This document shows positions 1 through 5,460 of a stretch of 6,951 bases of DNA, in pieces. A program made the position numbers and the translations under genes. The DNA is from Desulfobacterales bacterium (GTDB lineage: Bacteria > Desulfobacterota > Desulfobacteria > Desulfobacterales > Desulfosalsimonadaceae). The DNA lies in assembly GCA_018334855.1 (NCBI GenBank), contig JAGXLE010000077.1, positions 1 through 6,951 on the forward strand. Direction: 5' to 3'. A model generated the notes under the pieces. It had not been told where the DNA came from. It saw nothing but the letters and a program-made list of their open reading frames with translations, and ran no database searches. Within the stretch, counting starts at the first letter, position 1, and each line of letters begins with the position of its first letter.

Positions 1-815
1 ACAATGGCGTATGAATAATTCTGGAGCTTTTCCTGCAGCTCTTCGAAAATGGTCAGCATGGGGGCAGTGCAGTAGGAATCTCCGGTATGAATGCCCATGG
101 CGTCAACATTTTCAATAAAGCAGACCGTGACCATCTGGTTTTTGGAGTCCCTGACCACTTCAAGCTCCAGCTCCTCCCATCCCAGGACCGATTCCTCCAC
201 CAGGATCTGATTGATATAGCTGGCTGCCAACCCGCGGGAAGCGATCGTTCTCAGCTCCTCAATGTTATAGACCATGCCGCCGCCGGTTCCTCCCATTGTA
301 TATGCCGGGCGGATCACTACCGGATAGCCCAGCTCTGCGGCCACGGATTCCGCGTCCTCAACGCTTTCAACCGCCCTGCTCTGCGGCATCTCAATTCCCA
401 GACGGTCCATGGTTTCCTTAAACGCGGTGCGATCCTCCCCCCGCTTTATGGCTTCCACGTTGACCCCTATCACCTTTACACCGAAACGATCCAGCACGCC
501 CGAAACCGCCAGCTCGGATGAAAGGTTAAGGGCGGATTGGCCTCCCAGATTGGGTAAAAGAGCATCAGGCCGTTCCTTTTCAATAATGCGTGTCAGGTTC
601 TCCGGATTCAGGGGTTCGATATAGGTCACGTCCGCCATTTCCGGATCTGTCATGATGGTTGCCGGATTGGAGTTGACAAGCACTATTTCATATCCCAGCG
701 AGCGCAGGGCCTTGCACGCCTGTGTGCCGGAATAGTCAAATTCGCAGGCCTGACCTATTATAATGGGGCCGGAGCCGATTATCATGACTTTGCTGATGTC
801 TTTCCGCTTGGGCAT
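1..815 (-). CDS. carB: Carbamoyl-phosphate synthase large subunit, N-terminal part (cut by window edge)
   Basis: CarB makes carbamoyl phosphate from bicarbonate, two ATP and ammonia channelled from the CarA glutaminase, in the cytoplasm, for pyrimidine and arginine synthesis. Only the first 271 codons are present. They cover the pre-ATP-grasp region and much of the first ATP-grasp (carboxyphosphate) domain of a roughly 1070-residue protein. Visible signatures are GQACEFDYSGTQACKALR (residues 21-38), VNSNPATIMTDPEMAD (47-62), a glycine-rich ATP loop MGGTGGG (174-180) and DAMGIHTGDS (238-247). Arg129 and Arg169 fall at the positions of ATP-contacting residues in the E. coli enzyme. The start (complement of 813-815) begins MPKRKDI, as in typical CarB, and has an AAGGAG ribosome binding site at 821-826 with a 5-base gap. 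The gene lies downstream of the PurF-like gene on the same strand. carA is not in the window. Identification is very secure. Confidence 0.98.
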   Translation of the reverse strand, partial: MPKRKDISKVMIIGSGPIIIGQACEFDYSGTQACKALRSLGYEIVLVNSNPATIMTDPEMADVTYIEPLNPENLTRIIEKERPDALLPNLGGQSALNLSSELAVSGVLDRFGVKVIGVNVEAIKRGEDRTAFKETMDRLGIEMPQSRAVESVEDAESVAAELGYPVVIRPAYTMGGTGGGMVYNIEELRTIASRGLAASYINQILVEESVLGWEELELEVVRDSKNQMVTVCFIENVDAMGIHTGDSYCTAPMLTIFEELQEKLQNYSYAI

Positions 816-850
816 ATTCACTCCTTGATCTGCAATTCGTTGATTTTTAT

Positions 851-879
851 ATTAAATTTGATTTTAATCGTACGTGAAA
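851..879 (-). promoter_or_regulatory. Possible sigma70-type promoter for carB
   Basis: On the minus strand, TTTCAC (complement of 874-879) and TTTAAT (complement of 851-856) are separated by 17 bases in an AT-rich stretch about 36-41 bases before the carB start codon. The -10 matches the consensus at five of six positions. The -35 is weak. carB could instead be read through from the PurF-like gene. Confidence 0.35.
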
Positions 880-964
880 TTCCGCAGGGATGGAAGCGCA
901 ACGCAGATATTGGCCTTCTAAGGAATTCTTTTTTTGCGCTCTCGCGAAACTGCACTTCGTTGCC
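869..964. repeat. Candidate interspersed repeat / REP- or MITE-like element
   Basis: The stretch begins at the palindrome CGTACG (869-874) and contains several nested inverted motifs: AATTCC (878-883) with GGAATT (922-927), AGCGCAA (895-901) with TTGCGCT (934-940), and GCAACG (898-903) with CGTTGC (959-964). This density of matched arms in a non-coding spacer suggests a mobile or REP-like intergenic element able to form a cruciform or folded RNA. It also resembles intergenic repeats I recall from sulfate-reducing Desulfobacterales, but that is memory and untested. Boundaries are approximate. Confidence 0.45.
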
Positions 965-1092
965 CTGACGGCGGTGCGGAAAAGCGGGTTTCCGAGCGGA
1001 AATTGAGGCTCGAAGAGACTCCTGGAGCGAGGAAACTCCTTTTTCGCGCCGCCGATCAGCCAAGGTGCTTCCGATTTCCTTTCTGCAAAAAT

Positions 1093-1106
1093 ACCGCCGC
1101 GGCGGT
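1093..1106 (-). terminator. Possible rho-independent terminator of the PurF-like gene
   Basis: ACCGCCGCGGCGGT is a perfect 14-base palindrome 24 bases past the PurF-like stop codon. Read on the minus strand it is followed by ATTTTTGC. As RNA it would fold into a short GC-rich stem (about 5 base pairs with a CGCG loop) followed by five U. The stem is short and the U-tract modest, so partial read-through to carB is possible. Confidence 0.4.
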
Positions 1107-1129
1107 GTAAATTGCTTTTTACGAAGCCG

Positions 1130-2536
1130 TCAGTAATAACTGCTGCCGTCCCAGCAGTGGGTACAAAGCTTTTCCTTCGGCATGCCTATGGCAGCCACCA
1201 TGTCCTCTAACCGCTGGTATTCAAGGCTTGTCAGCCCCAGTTTTTCGCGGATTTTCTCCACCATATCCTCTGTCTTTTGCGCATCCGGATCGGCATATCC
1301 CCGGATTATATCATCCTGTTCCCTGCCCTCAAGATCATAGATGGCCTTTCTTCCCGCCAGGTCCAGAGTGGAGCGGGAAGCGGAAAAATTGAGAAACAGG
1401 CAGGGATAGACCAATGCAGGACAAGCAATCCGCATGTGAACCTCACGGGCGCCCGAATCATAAAGGATCCTGACGTTATCCTTTAGCTGTGTTCCGCGTA
1501 CAATGGAGTCCTCGCAGAACATCAGGCGTTTGCCATCGATTAGCGCCGGAACCGGTATGAGCTTCATTCGCGCAACAAGATCCCGGTCCTTCTGGTTCTG
1601 GGGCATGAAGCTGCGCGGCCAGGTGGGGGTGTATTTTACAAAGGGGCGCATGTAGGGAATATTCTTTTCATTGGCATAACCGATGGCATGGCCTATGCCG
1701 GAATCCGGAATACCGGCCACAATATCGACCGGTGTATCATCGGTCATAGCCAGGGCCTTTCCGCACCTGTAGCGCACCCCCTCAACTGATATCGCCTCGT
1801 AGCTGGATGCAGGATACCCGTAATACACCCACAAAAAGGAACAGATCTGCATCTGATCGCCCGGGGGATTCACGGTCTCATAGCCCTCGGCGGTGATCAG
1901 GACTATCTCGCCGGGCCCCAGGTAATGAACAGCCTCGTAGCCGAGATTGAAAAACGCGGTAGTCTCAAATGTCACTGCATAACCGCCCTCTTTTTTACCC
2001 AGCACAAGCGGGGTTCGGCCAAGCCGGTCGCGGGCGGCGTATATACCCTTTTCAGTTAAAAGCAGCATGGTGCAGGAGCCCTGTACTGCCGCCTGGGCAC
2101 TTTTTATGCCGTCAACAAAGCTGCTTTCCTGATTGATCAGCATGGCCGCGAGTTCAGTGGGATTGACTCTGCCTTCGCCGACTTCCGAGAAGTGAATGCC
2201 CCGCTTAAAGGCATCGCGGGCCAGATCGTCCAGATTGTTGATTTTTGCCACAGTGGCAATTCCGAAATTTCCCAGGTGTGAGCCGATTATCAAAGGCTGG
2301 GAGTCAGTGTCGCTTATCACCCCGATGCCCCTGCTGCCCTCAAGATTCGGCAGCTCTGATTCAAATTTTGTTCTGAAATAACTGTTTTCAATGTTCTTGA
2401 TAGCCTTGGCCATACCCTTGCTGTTTTTCACTGCCATCCCGCCTCTTTTGGTTCCAAGGTGGGAATGATAGTCTGTACCGTAAAACAGATCCATGGTGCA
2501 GTCCGATTTCATGACGCATCCGAACAGTCCGCCCAT
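1130..2536 (-). CDS. PurF-like amidophosphoribosyltransferase paralogue lacking the N-terminal cysteine nucleophile
   Basis: This 468-residue cytoplasmic protein has the PurF architecture: an N-terminal Ntn-glutaminase-like domain (about 1-230) and a type I phosphoribosyltransferase domain (about 240-400). The PRPP site is clear: EDSIVRGT at 342-349, with IPDSG at 276-280. Four cysteines sit where FeS-type PurF proteins bind a 4Fe-4S cluster: Cys232, Cys379, Cys458 and Cys461 (LCTHC near the C-terminus). The protein starts MGGLFG where active PurF has a processed N-terminal Cys in CGIFG, and the usual HNG motif of the glutamine site is replaced around 93-101 (IATVAKINN). It should therefore not hydrolyse glutamine by the normal mechanism. 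I recall similar MGG(F/L)FG proteins in Clostridia and Bacteroidetes, so this is probably a conserved subfamily. The start has GGAGG at 2548-2552, 11 bases upstream, and no in-frame alternative nearby. True purF function is doubtful, so no symbol is given. Confidence 0.9.
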   Translation of the reverse strand: MGGLFGCVMKSDCTMDLFYGTDYHSHLGTKRGGMAVKNSKGMAKAIKNIENSYFRTKFESELPNLEGSRGIGVISDTDSQPLIIGSHLGNFGIATVAKINNLDDLARDAFKRGIHFSEVGEGRVNPTELAAMLINQESSFVDGIKSAQAAVQGSCTMLLLTEKGIYAARDRLGRTPLVLGKKEGGYAVTFETTAFFNLGYEAVHYLGPGEIVLITAEGYETVNPPGDQMQICSFLWVYYGYPASSYEAISVEGVRYRCGKALAMTDDTPVDIVAGIPDSGIGHAIGYANEKNIPYMRPFVKYTPTWPRSFMPQNQKDRDLVARMKLIPVPALIDGKRLMFCEDSIVRGTQLKDNVRILYDSGAREVHMRIACPALVYPCLFLNFSASRSTLDLAGRKAIYDLEGREQDDIIRGYADPDAQKTEDMVEKIREKLGLTSLEYQRLEDMVAAIGMPKEKLCTHCWDGSSYY

Positions 2537-2584
2537 ATATGCACATTCCTCCGTAAGCCTTAAATGGTTTAGTCACGTCTGAAA

Positions 2585-2596
2585 CTCATAAATGAG
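2585..2596. promoter_or_regulatory. Small dyad CTCAT-AA-ATGAG, possible operator
   Basis: CTCAT (2585-2589) and ATGAG (2592-2596) form an inverted repeat with a 2-base centre. It lies between the predicted promoter and start codon of the PurF-like gene, in its untranslated leader. The tiny centre suits a protein-binding half-site pair better than an RNA hairpin. No known regulator is recognised. Confidence 0.25.
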
Positions 2597-2619
2597 ACTT
2601 TAAATTTTCCGGCCCTTTT

Positions 2620-2648
2620 TATTTACGAATCCTTTAGCGAAATGGCAA
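2620..2648 (-). promoter_or_regulatory. Sigma70-type promoter for the PurF-like gene
   Basis: On the minus strand TTGCCA (complement of 2643-2648) and TAAATA (complement of 2620-2625) are spaced by exactly 17 bases. Four of six bases match the consensus in each box. It faces the PurF-like gene and would leave a leader of roughly 75 bases that includes the CTCAT/ATGAG dyad. This is the best promoter match in the window. Confidence 0.55.
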
Positions 2649-2668
2649 GACCTTATCCAAAAAAATCT

Positions 2669-2706
2669 GTACCATCGCTATTGTGCCCGCAATTCCGGCA
2701 GGTACA
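2669..2706. repeat. Two-part inverted repeat in the divergent intergenic region
   Basis: An outer pair TGTACC (2669-2674) / GGTACA (2701-2706) encloses an inner pair TGCC (2684-2687) / GGCA (2697-2700). The right-hand arms are directly joined and the left-hand arms are separated by 9 bases. It lies upstream of the predicted PurF-like promoter and upstream of any likely SixA-like promoter, so a binding site for a shared regulator is more likely than an mRNA structure. The function is unknown. Confidence 0.35.
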
Positions 2707-2869
2707 CTTCAGACTTGTTGATATATTTTTGATTTGAATATACTTTCCTTTTGAATTATATTGATTTTGAAATACGTTATTATACATAAAAAATCACAGG
2801 ACCCGATAAAAGACAATATCGTAAAAAATCAATTTTGGGATATCCCGCAAACAATAACGAACCCCCCTG

Positions 2870-2897
2870 CAACTTTCAACTTGTAACTTGCAACTAC
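2870..2897 (+). repeat. Four-copy tandem 7-base repeat (CAACTTG type)
   Basis: Consecutive units CAACTTT, CAACTTG, TAACTTG and CAACTAC form a degenerate tandem array ending 3 bases before the GGAGG ribosome binding site (2901-2905) of the SixA-like gene. It would lie in that gene's leader. Short tandem arrays like this can vary in copy number, but no functional claim can be made from one copy of the locus. Confidence 0.6.
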
Positions 2898-2913
2898 AAA
2901 GGAGGGATCTGCA

Positions 2914-3372
2914 ATGGCACTTTTCCTGGTCCAACACGGAAAAAACCTTTCAAAGGACATCGATCCTGACCAGAGCCTTTCCGAGCAGGGAGTAAAAGAT
3001 GTCGGGCACATTGGGGATACCGCAGCAGGATATAATATACTGGTAGGCCGGATACGCCACAGCGGAAAGAAAAGAGCCCGGCAGACCGCGGAAATTTTTG
3101 CTGAAAAGCTCAGGGTTACAGATGTCGGCGAGGCAGAAGGCTTAAAAGCCCTGGATGATCCTGCAGAATTTGCAAAAAATATCAACCCCGGTGAAAACCT
3201 TATGCTCGTTGGCCACCTCCCTTTCATGGAAAGGATGGCTTCATTTCTTACAACCGGTTCAACAGACTACACTGTATTCAAATTCCAGAACGGAGGCATA
3301 GTGTGCCTTGACAAGCTTCCGGATTCCGAATACTGGGCTGTTATGTGGGCTCTGATGCCAAATATCGGCTAA
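2914..3372 (+). CDS. SixA-like phosphohistidine phosphatase (histidine phosphatase superfamily), QHG variant
   Basis: This 152-residue cytoplasmic protein matches the short SixA branch of the histidine phosphatase superfamily, whose members remove phosphate from phosphohistidine or small phosphate esters. The catalytic His is His8 in LVQHGK. Other visible elements are LSEQG (22-26), SGKKRARQTAE (50-60) carrying the conserved second Arg (Arg54), and GHLPFM (100-105) with the second catalytic His101. The superfamily signature is RHG, but here the Arg is Gln7. I recall close relatives in Desulfobacterota with the same QHG, so this seems a subfamily trait rather than decay. The start is firm: GGAGG at 2901-2905 sits 8 bases upstream. 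The gene is divergent from the PurF-like gene and followed by hairpins, so it is probably transcribed alone. Its substrate is unknown. E. coli SixA acts on phosphorylated PTS/histidine-carrier proteins. Confidence 0.88.
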   Translation: MALFLVQHGKNLSKDIDPDQSLSEQGVKDVGHIGDTAAGYNILVGRIRHSGKKRARQTAEIFAEKLRVTDVGEAEGLKALDDPAEFAKNINPGENLMLVGHLPFMERMASFLTTGSTDYTVFKFQNGGIVCLDKLPDSEYWAVMWALMPNIG

Positions 3373-3389
3373 TTGCAGACCTCCTGCAA
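3373..3389 (+). terminator. Short hairpin right after the SixA-like stop, weak terminator candidate
   Basis: TTGCAG (3373-3378) and CTGCAA (3384-3389) pair around the 5-base loop ACCTC, starting at the base after the TAA stop. The following bases ATCACTTTTATC contain only four consecutive T. It may end or stabilise the SixA-like mRNA, but the stem is short. Confidence 0.35.
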
Positions 3390-3420
3390 ATCACTTTTAT
3401 CAGTGCCCGCCGCCGTGTTT

Positions 3421-3469
3421 GGTTAAAAAATATTGATTTCATGAACAAAATTTGGCATATTTTTTAGCT
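3421..3469. repeat. AT-rich inverted repeat
   Basis: AAAAAATAT (3425-3433) and ATATTTTTT (3457-3465) are perfect inverted copies. The match extends outward with a T-A pair, G-C and wobble pairs to about 3421/3469. The 23-base loop contains the palindrome TTCATGAA. It is too AT-rich to be a classic terminator. A DNA-bending or protein-binding role is possible. Confidence 0.4.
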
Positions 3470-3484
3470 TAAAAAAAAATAGAA

Positions 3485-3506
3485 CCCGGGTCCGCAAAGA
3501 CCCGGG
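3485..3506. terminator. Strong GC-rich stem-loop terminator, best fit on the minus strand
   Basis: CCCGGGTC (3485-3492) and GACCCGGG (3499-3506) form a perfect 8-base-pair stem with the loop CGCAAA. Read on the minus strand it runs into TTCTATTTTTTTTT (complement of 3471-3484), an excellent terminator. Read on the plus strand it has an upstream A-tract but only CTTTC after the stem, so it may act weakly in both directions. It lies between the SixA-like gene and the downstream gene run. Confidence 0.65.
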
Positions 3507-3514
3507 CTTTCAAT

Positions 3515-3525
3515 GTCCCCGGGAC
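3515..3525. repeat. Small dyad GTCCC-C-GGGAC
   Basis: GTCCC (3515-3519) and GGGAC (3521-3525) form an almost perfect palindrome 62 bases before the next start codon. Its core CCCGGG (3518-3523) repeats the hexamer in both arms of the neighbouring terminator stem, so alternative pairing between the two structures is possible. Confidence 0.4.
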
Positions 3526-3587
3526 GACAGTCTGCGGCCGGACTTGATCAATTAATTGTTGTCATTGCTGTGAAAGGTTAAAAGTTC

Positions 3588-4631
3588 ATGGACCCGGAGA
3601 TGTTGCGCAAAAAGCTGCCTGCCGAGGCGGATCTGGAACAGGCTTTGGCTGTTATCACGAGAACCCAGAAAGAAAACGGCGAAATTCCATGGTTTGAAGG
3701 CGGCAAAACAGACCCCTGGGATCACGTGGAAGCGGCTATGGGCCTTGCCATAGGCGGGTTCACACGCCATGCCCGGCTGGCCTATAAATGGCTTGCAGAC
3801 AGGCAGCTTTCAGACGGCAGCTGGTATGCCGCATATATGGACGGCGAACCGCTGGACACGACCCGTGACACAAACGTAAGCACATACATCGCTGTCGGGG
3901 TATACCACTATTACCTGGTCACTGGCGACGATGCCTTTTTGAGTCAGATGTGGAACACGGTTTCCCGCGCAATCGATTTTGCCCTCAGCCTGCAGGCCGG
4001 AACCGGTGAAATATACTGGGCAAAAAGTCCGGAACTTGCCGTGGATCCCATGGCCCTGCTGACCGGATCGAGCTCGATCTTTATGAGCATCAAATGCGGG
4101 CTGGCCATTGCTGCACGCCTGGGCATAAAGCGCGATGACTGGAAGATTTCGGCCCTGAAACTGCAAAAGGCCATCGGCAGCGGCTATCACCTGTTTAACA
4201 TTGCCAAGTCCCATTACTCTATGGACTGGTTCTATCCGGTGCTATGCGGCGCTTTTACCATGGAGGCGGCCCGCAAGAGGCTTGACCAGTACTGGAAAAA
4301 ATTTGTTGTTGAAGGAATGGGCGTGCTCTGCGTTTCCAACCGCCCGTGGATCACCATTGCAGAAACCTGCGAACTCGTCCTGGCCCTGGCGGCAGCGGGC
4401 AATCACAAAATCGCAGAAATTGTCTTTAACTGGATGCACGAAAGGCGATTCGAAGACGGATCTTACTGGTGCGGGTTCACTTATCCCGACATGGTGATAT
4501 GGCCCGAAGAAAAAATCACGTGGACCAACGGGGTCCTTTTGATGGCCGCAGACGCCCTCTACAATCTCAGTCCGGCAGGCGGCCGCCTGTTTGACCACAA
4601 ATTCTGGCACGAATCCGGTGTGCTGGAGTAA
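3588..4631 (+). CDS. Prenyltransferase-like alpha/alpha-toroid protein of unknown substrate
   Basis: This 347-residue, apparently soluble protein (no signal peptide or membrane segment seen) has the repeated helix-hairpin texture of the terpenoid cyclase / protein prenyltransferase toroid fold. QW-like or related repeats appear at QKENGEIPWFEGG (27-39), RQLSDGSWYAAYMDG (72-86) and RRFEDGSYWCGF (286-297). A strongly conserved-looking block is DPWDHVEAAMGL (42-53), followed by TRDTNVSTYIAVGVYHYYL (92-110). I recall related proteins annotated as prenyltransferase or phenyltransferase-domain proteins in Desulfobacterota and Actinobacteria, often beside glycosyltransferases and methyltransferases. 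No catalytic DDxxD or DxDD motif is evident, so enzyme activity cannot be assigned and a sugar- or polyketide-related role is as likely. An AAAGG ribosome binding site lies at 3573-3577, 10 bases from the ATG. The gene stops 26 bases before the acyltransferase gene, suggesting co-transcription. Confidence 0.8.
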   Translation: MDPEMLRKKLPAEADLEQALAVITRTQKENGEIPWFEGGKTDPWDHVEAAMGLAIGGFTRHARLAYKWLADRQLSDGSWYAAYMDGEPLDTTRDTNVSTYIAVGVYHYYLVTGDDAFLSQMWNTVSRAIDFALSLQAGTGEIYWAKSPELAVDPMALLTGSSSIFMSIKCGLAIAARLGIKRDDWKISALKLQKAIGSGYHLFNIAKSHYSMDWFYPVLCGAFTMEAARKRLDQYWKKFVVEGMGVLCVSNRPWITIAETCELVLALAAAGNHKIAEIVFNWMHERRFEDGSYWCGFTYPDMVIWPEEKITWTNGVLLMAADALYNLSPAGGRLFDHKFWHESGVLE

Positions 4632-4657
4632 ATTTCCAATCCCGACGGATTTTTCCA

Positions 4658-5380
4658 TTGAGAAGAGATCACCGGCCTTATTTTATAAAGCGCTCCTACA
4701 TAAGATTCCAGCATCTCTATACAAGATATTTTATAAAACCTCAGCTCGACTCGCTGGGCAGGGGCTTTATGTTTATCCGTCCCTGGTATATCAAAATCTT
4801 CGGCAAACGTATTACAATAGGAGATTATGCCAACATCCTGGCAGAATCGGATAACAAGGTAAGGCTGACCGTGTGGCCGGAAAAAAAAGACATGGGCAGG
4901 ATTTCCATAGGAGACTACTGCCTGATCTGCCCCGGGGTAAGGATCAGCTCAGCAGCAGAGATAGCAATAAAAGACAGCTGCATGATAGCCAGCAACGCGT
5001 TTATTACGGACACTGACTGGCACGGCACCTATGACCGGATCAAAAGCCTCGGAAACCCCGAACCGGTATACTTGCTGGAAAATGCCTGGATAGGCGACGG
5101 AGCCACGGTATGCAAGGGCGTGACCATCGGGGAAAACAGTATAATCGGCGCAGGCTCGGTGGTGGTAAAAGACGTTCCGGCAAACGTGATTGCCGCGGGC
5201 AACCCCGCCCGGGTCATGCGCGAGCTTGATACCGGCGAACCGATGATAAAGCGTTCCTCGTGGTTTGCAGAACCAGACCGCCTGGACCGGGAACTACAGA
5301 ACGCCGACAGGCAGATCCTGTCCGGCAATACAGTGATGCACTGGCTTAAAACCCTGGTGGTCCCCGGAAAAAGTGATTGA
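4658..5380 (+). CDS. Left-handed beta-helix (hexapeptide repeat) acyltransferase
   Basis: This 240-residue protein resembles the LbH acetyltransferases that transfer acyl groups from acyl-CoA to sugars or other hydroxyl/amine acceptors. Hexapeptide-repeat segments include ITIGDYANI (52-60), ISIGDYCLI (82-90), IAIKDSCMIA (102-111) and the long C-terminal coil AWIGDGATVCKGVTIGENSI (143-162), ending in the family hallmark AGNPARVMREL (180-190). His122 in DTDWHGTYDR is the likely general base. The N-terminal 50 residues (RRDHRPYFIKRSY onwards) are basic and aromatic and precede the helix. The start is probably TTG at 4658, because the N-terminal block looks conserved in homologues I recall. No good ribosome binding site precedes it, so coupling to the upstream gene is likely. 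A later in-frame ATG (4769-4771) would delete that block. It probably works with the toroid protein 26 bases upstream. The acceptor is unknown. Confidence 0.88.
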   Translation: MRRDHRPYFIKRSYIRFQHLYTRYFIKPQLDSLGRGFMFIRPWYIKIFGKRITIGDYANILAESDNKVRLTVWPEKKDMGRISIGDYCLICPGVRISSAAEIAIKDSCMIASNAFITDTDWHGTYDRIKSLGNPEPVYLLENAWIGDGATVCKGVTIGENSIIGAGSVVVKDVPANVIAAGNPARVMRELDTGEPMIKRSSWFAEPDRLDRELQNADRQILSGNTVMHWLKTLVVPGKSD

Positions 5381-5460
5381 AATTCCATCTGATATCATGC
5401 ACACCCTTGAAGACAGCCGCATTATAATTATTTTAAGGAAATAAAAAGGCATAAGGATTT

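Larger units (their letters stand above)
816..1129. other. Intergenic region between carB and the PurF-like gene, no convincing gene
   Basis: These 314 bases hold no open frame with recognisable protein features. An 81-codon frame on the minus strand (818-1063) is Arg/Lys-rich and lies across inverted repeats, so I treat it as chance. From the PurF-like side the region contains a 14-base GC palindrome (1093-1106), a small TTTCC/GGAAA dyad (989-993 and 998-1002) overlapped by CGAGC/GCTCG (993-997 and 1008-1012), a candidate interspersed repeat (about 869-964), and an AT-rich stretch with a possible carB promoter (851-879). Confidence 0.6.
2537..2913. other. Divergent intergenic region between the PurF-like and SixA-like genes
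   Basis: This 377-base spacer separates two divergent genes and has no supported coding frame. From left to right it holds a CTCAT/ATGAG dyad (2585-2596), a good minus-strand promoter (2620-2648), a two-part dyad (2669-2706), an AT-rich block with two similar 15-base direct repeats starting at 2729 and 2761, and a 7-base tandem array (2870-2897) ending four bases before the SixA-like ribosome binding site. Confidence 0.7.

Noticed and set aside
87..521. A 144-codon plus-strand frame
   Set aside because: It lies entirely opposite carB, which has full family signatures on the minus strand.
818..1063. An 81-codon minus-strand frame in the carB upstream spacer
   Set aside because: Its composition is Arg/Lys-rich and irregular, it spans the inverted-repeat element, and it ends inside the carB ribosome binding region. 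It looks like translated repeat DNA.
2388..2576. A 62-codon minus-strand frame overlapping the PurF-like start
   Set aside because: It is out of frame with the PurF-like gene and has no recognisable features. The PurF-like frame explains this DNA.
4242..4658. A long minus-strand frame opposite the toroid gene
   Set aside because: It mirrors the coding frame of the 347-residue protein, which has coherent repeat structure. The opposite frame has none.
5423..5428. TATAAT before the 122-residue gene, as a promoter
   Set aside because: No acceptable -35 sequence lies 16-18 bases upstream (CACACC at 17), so an internal promoter is not supported.
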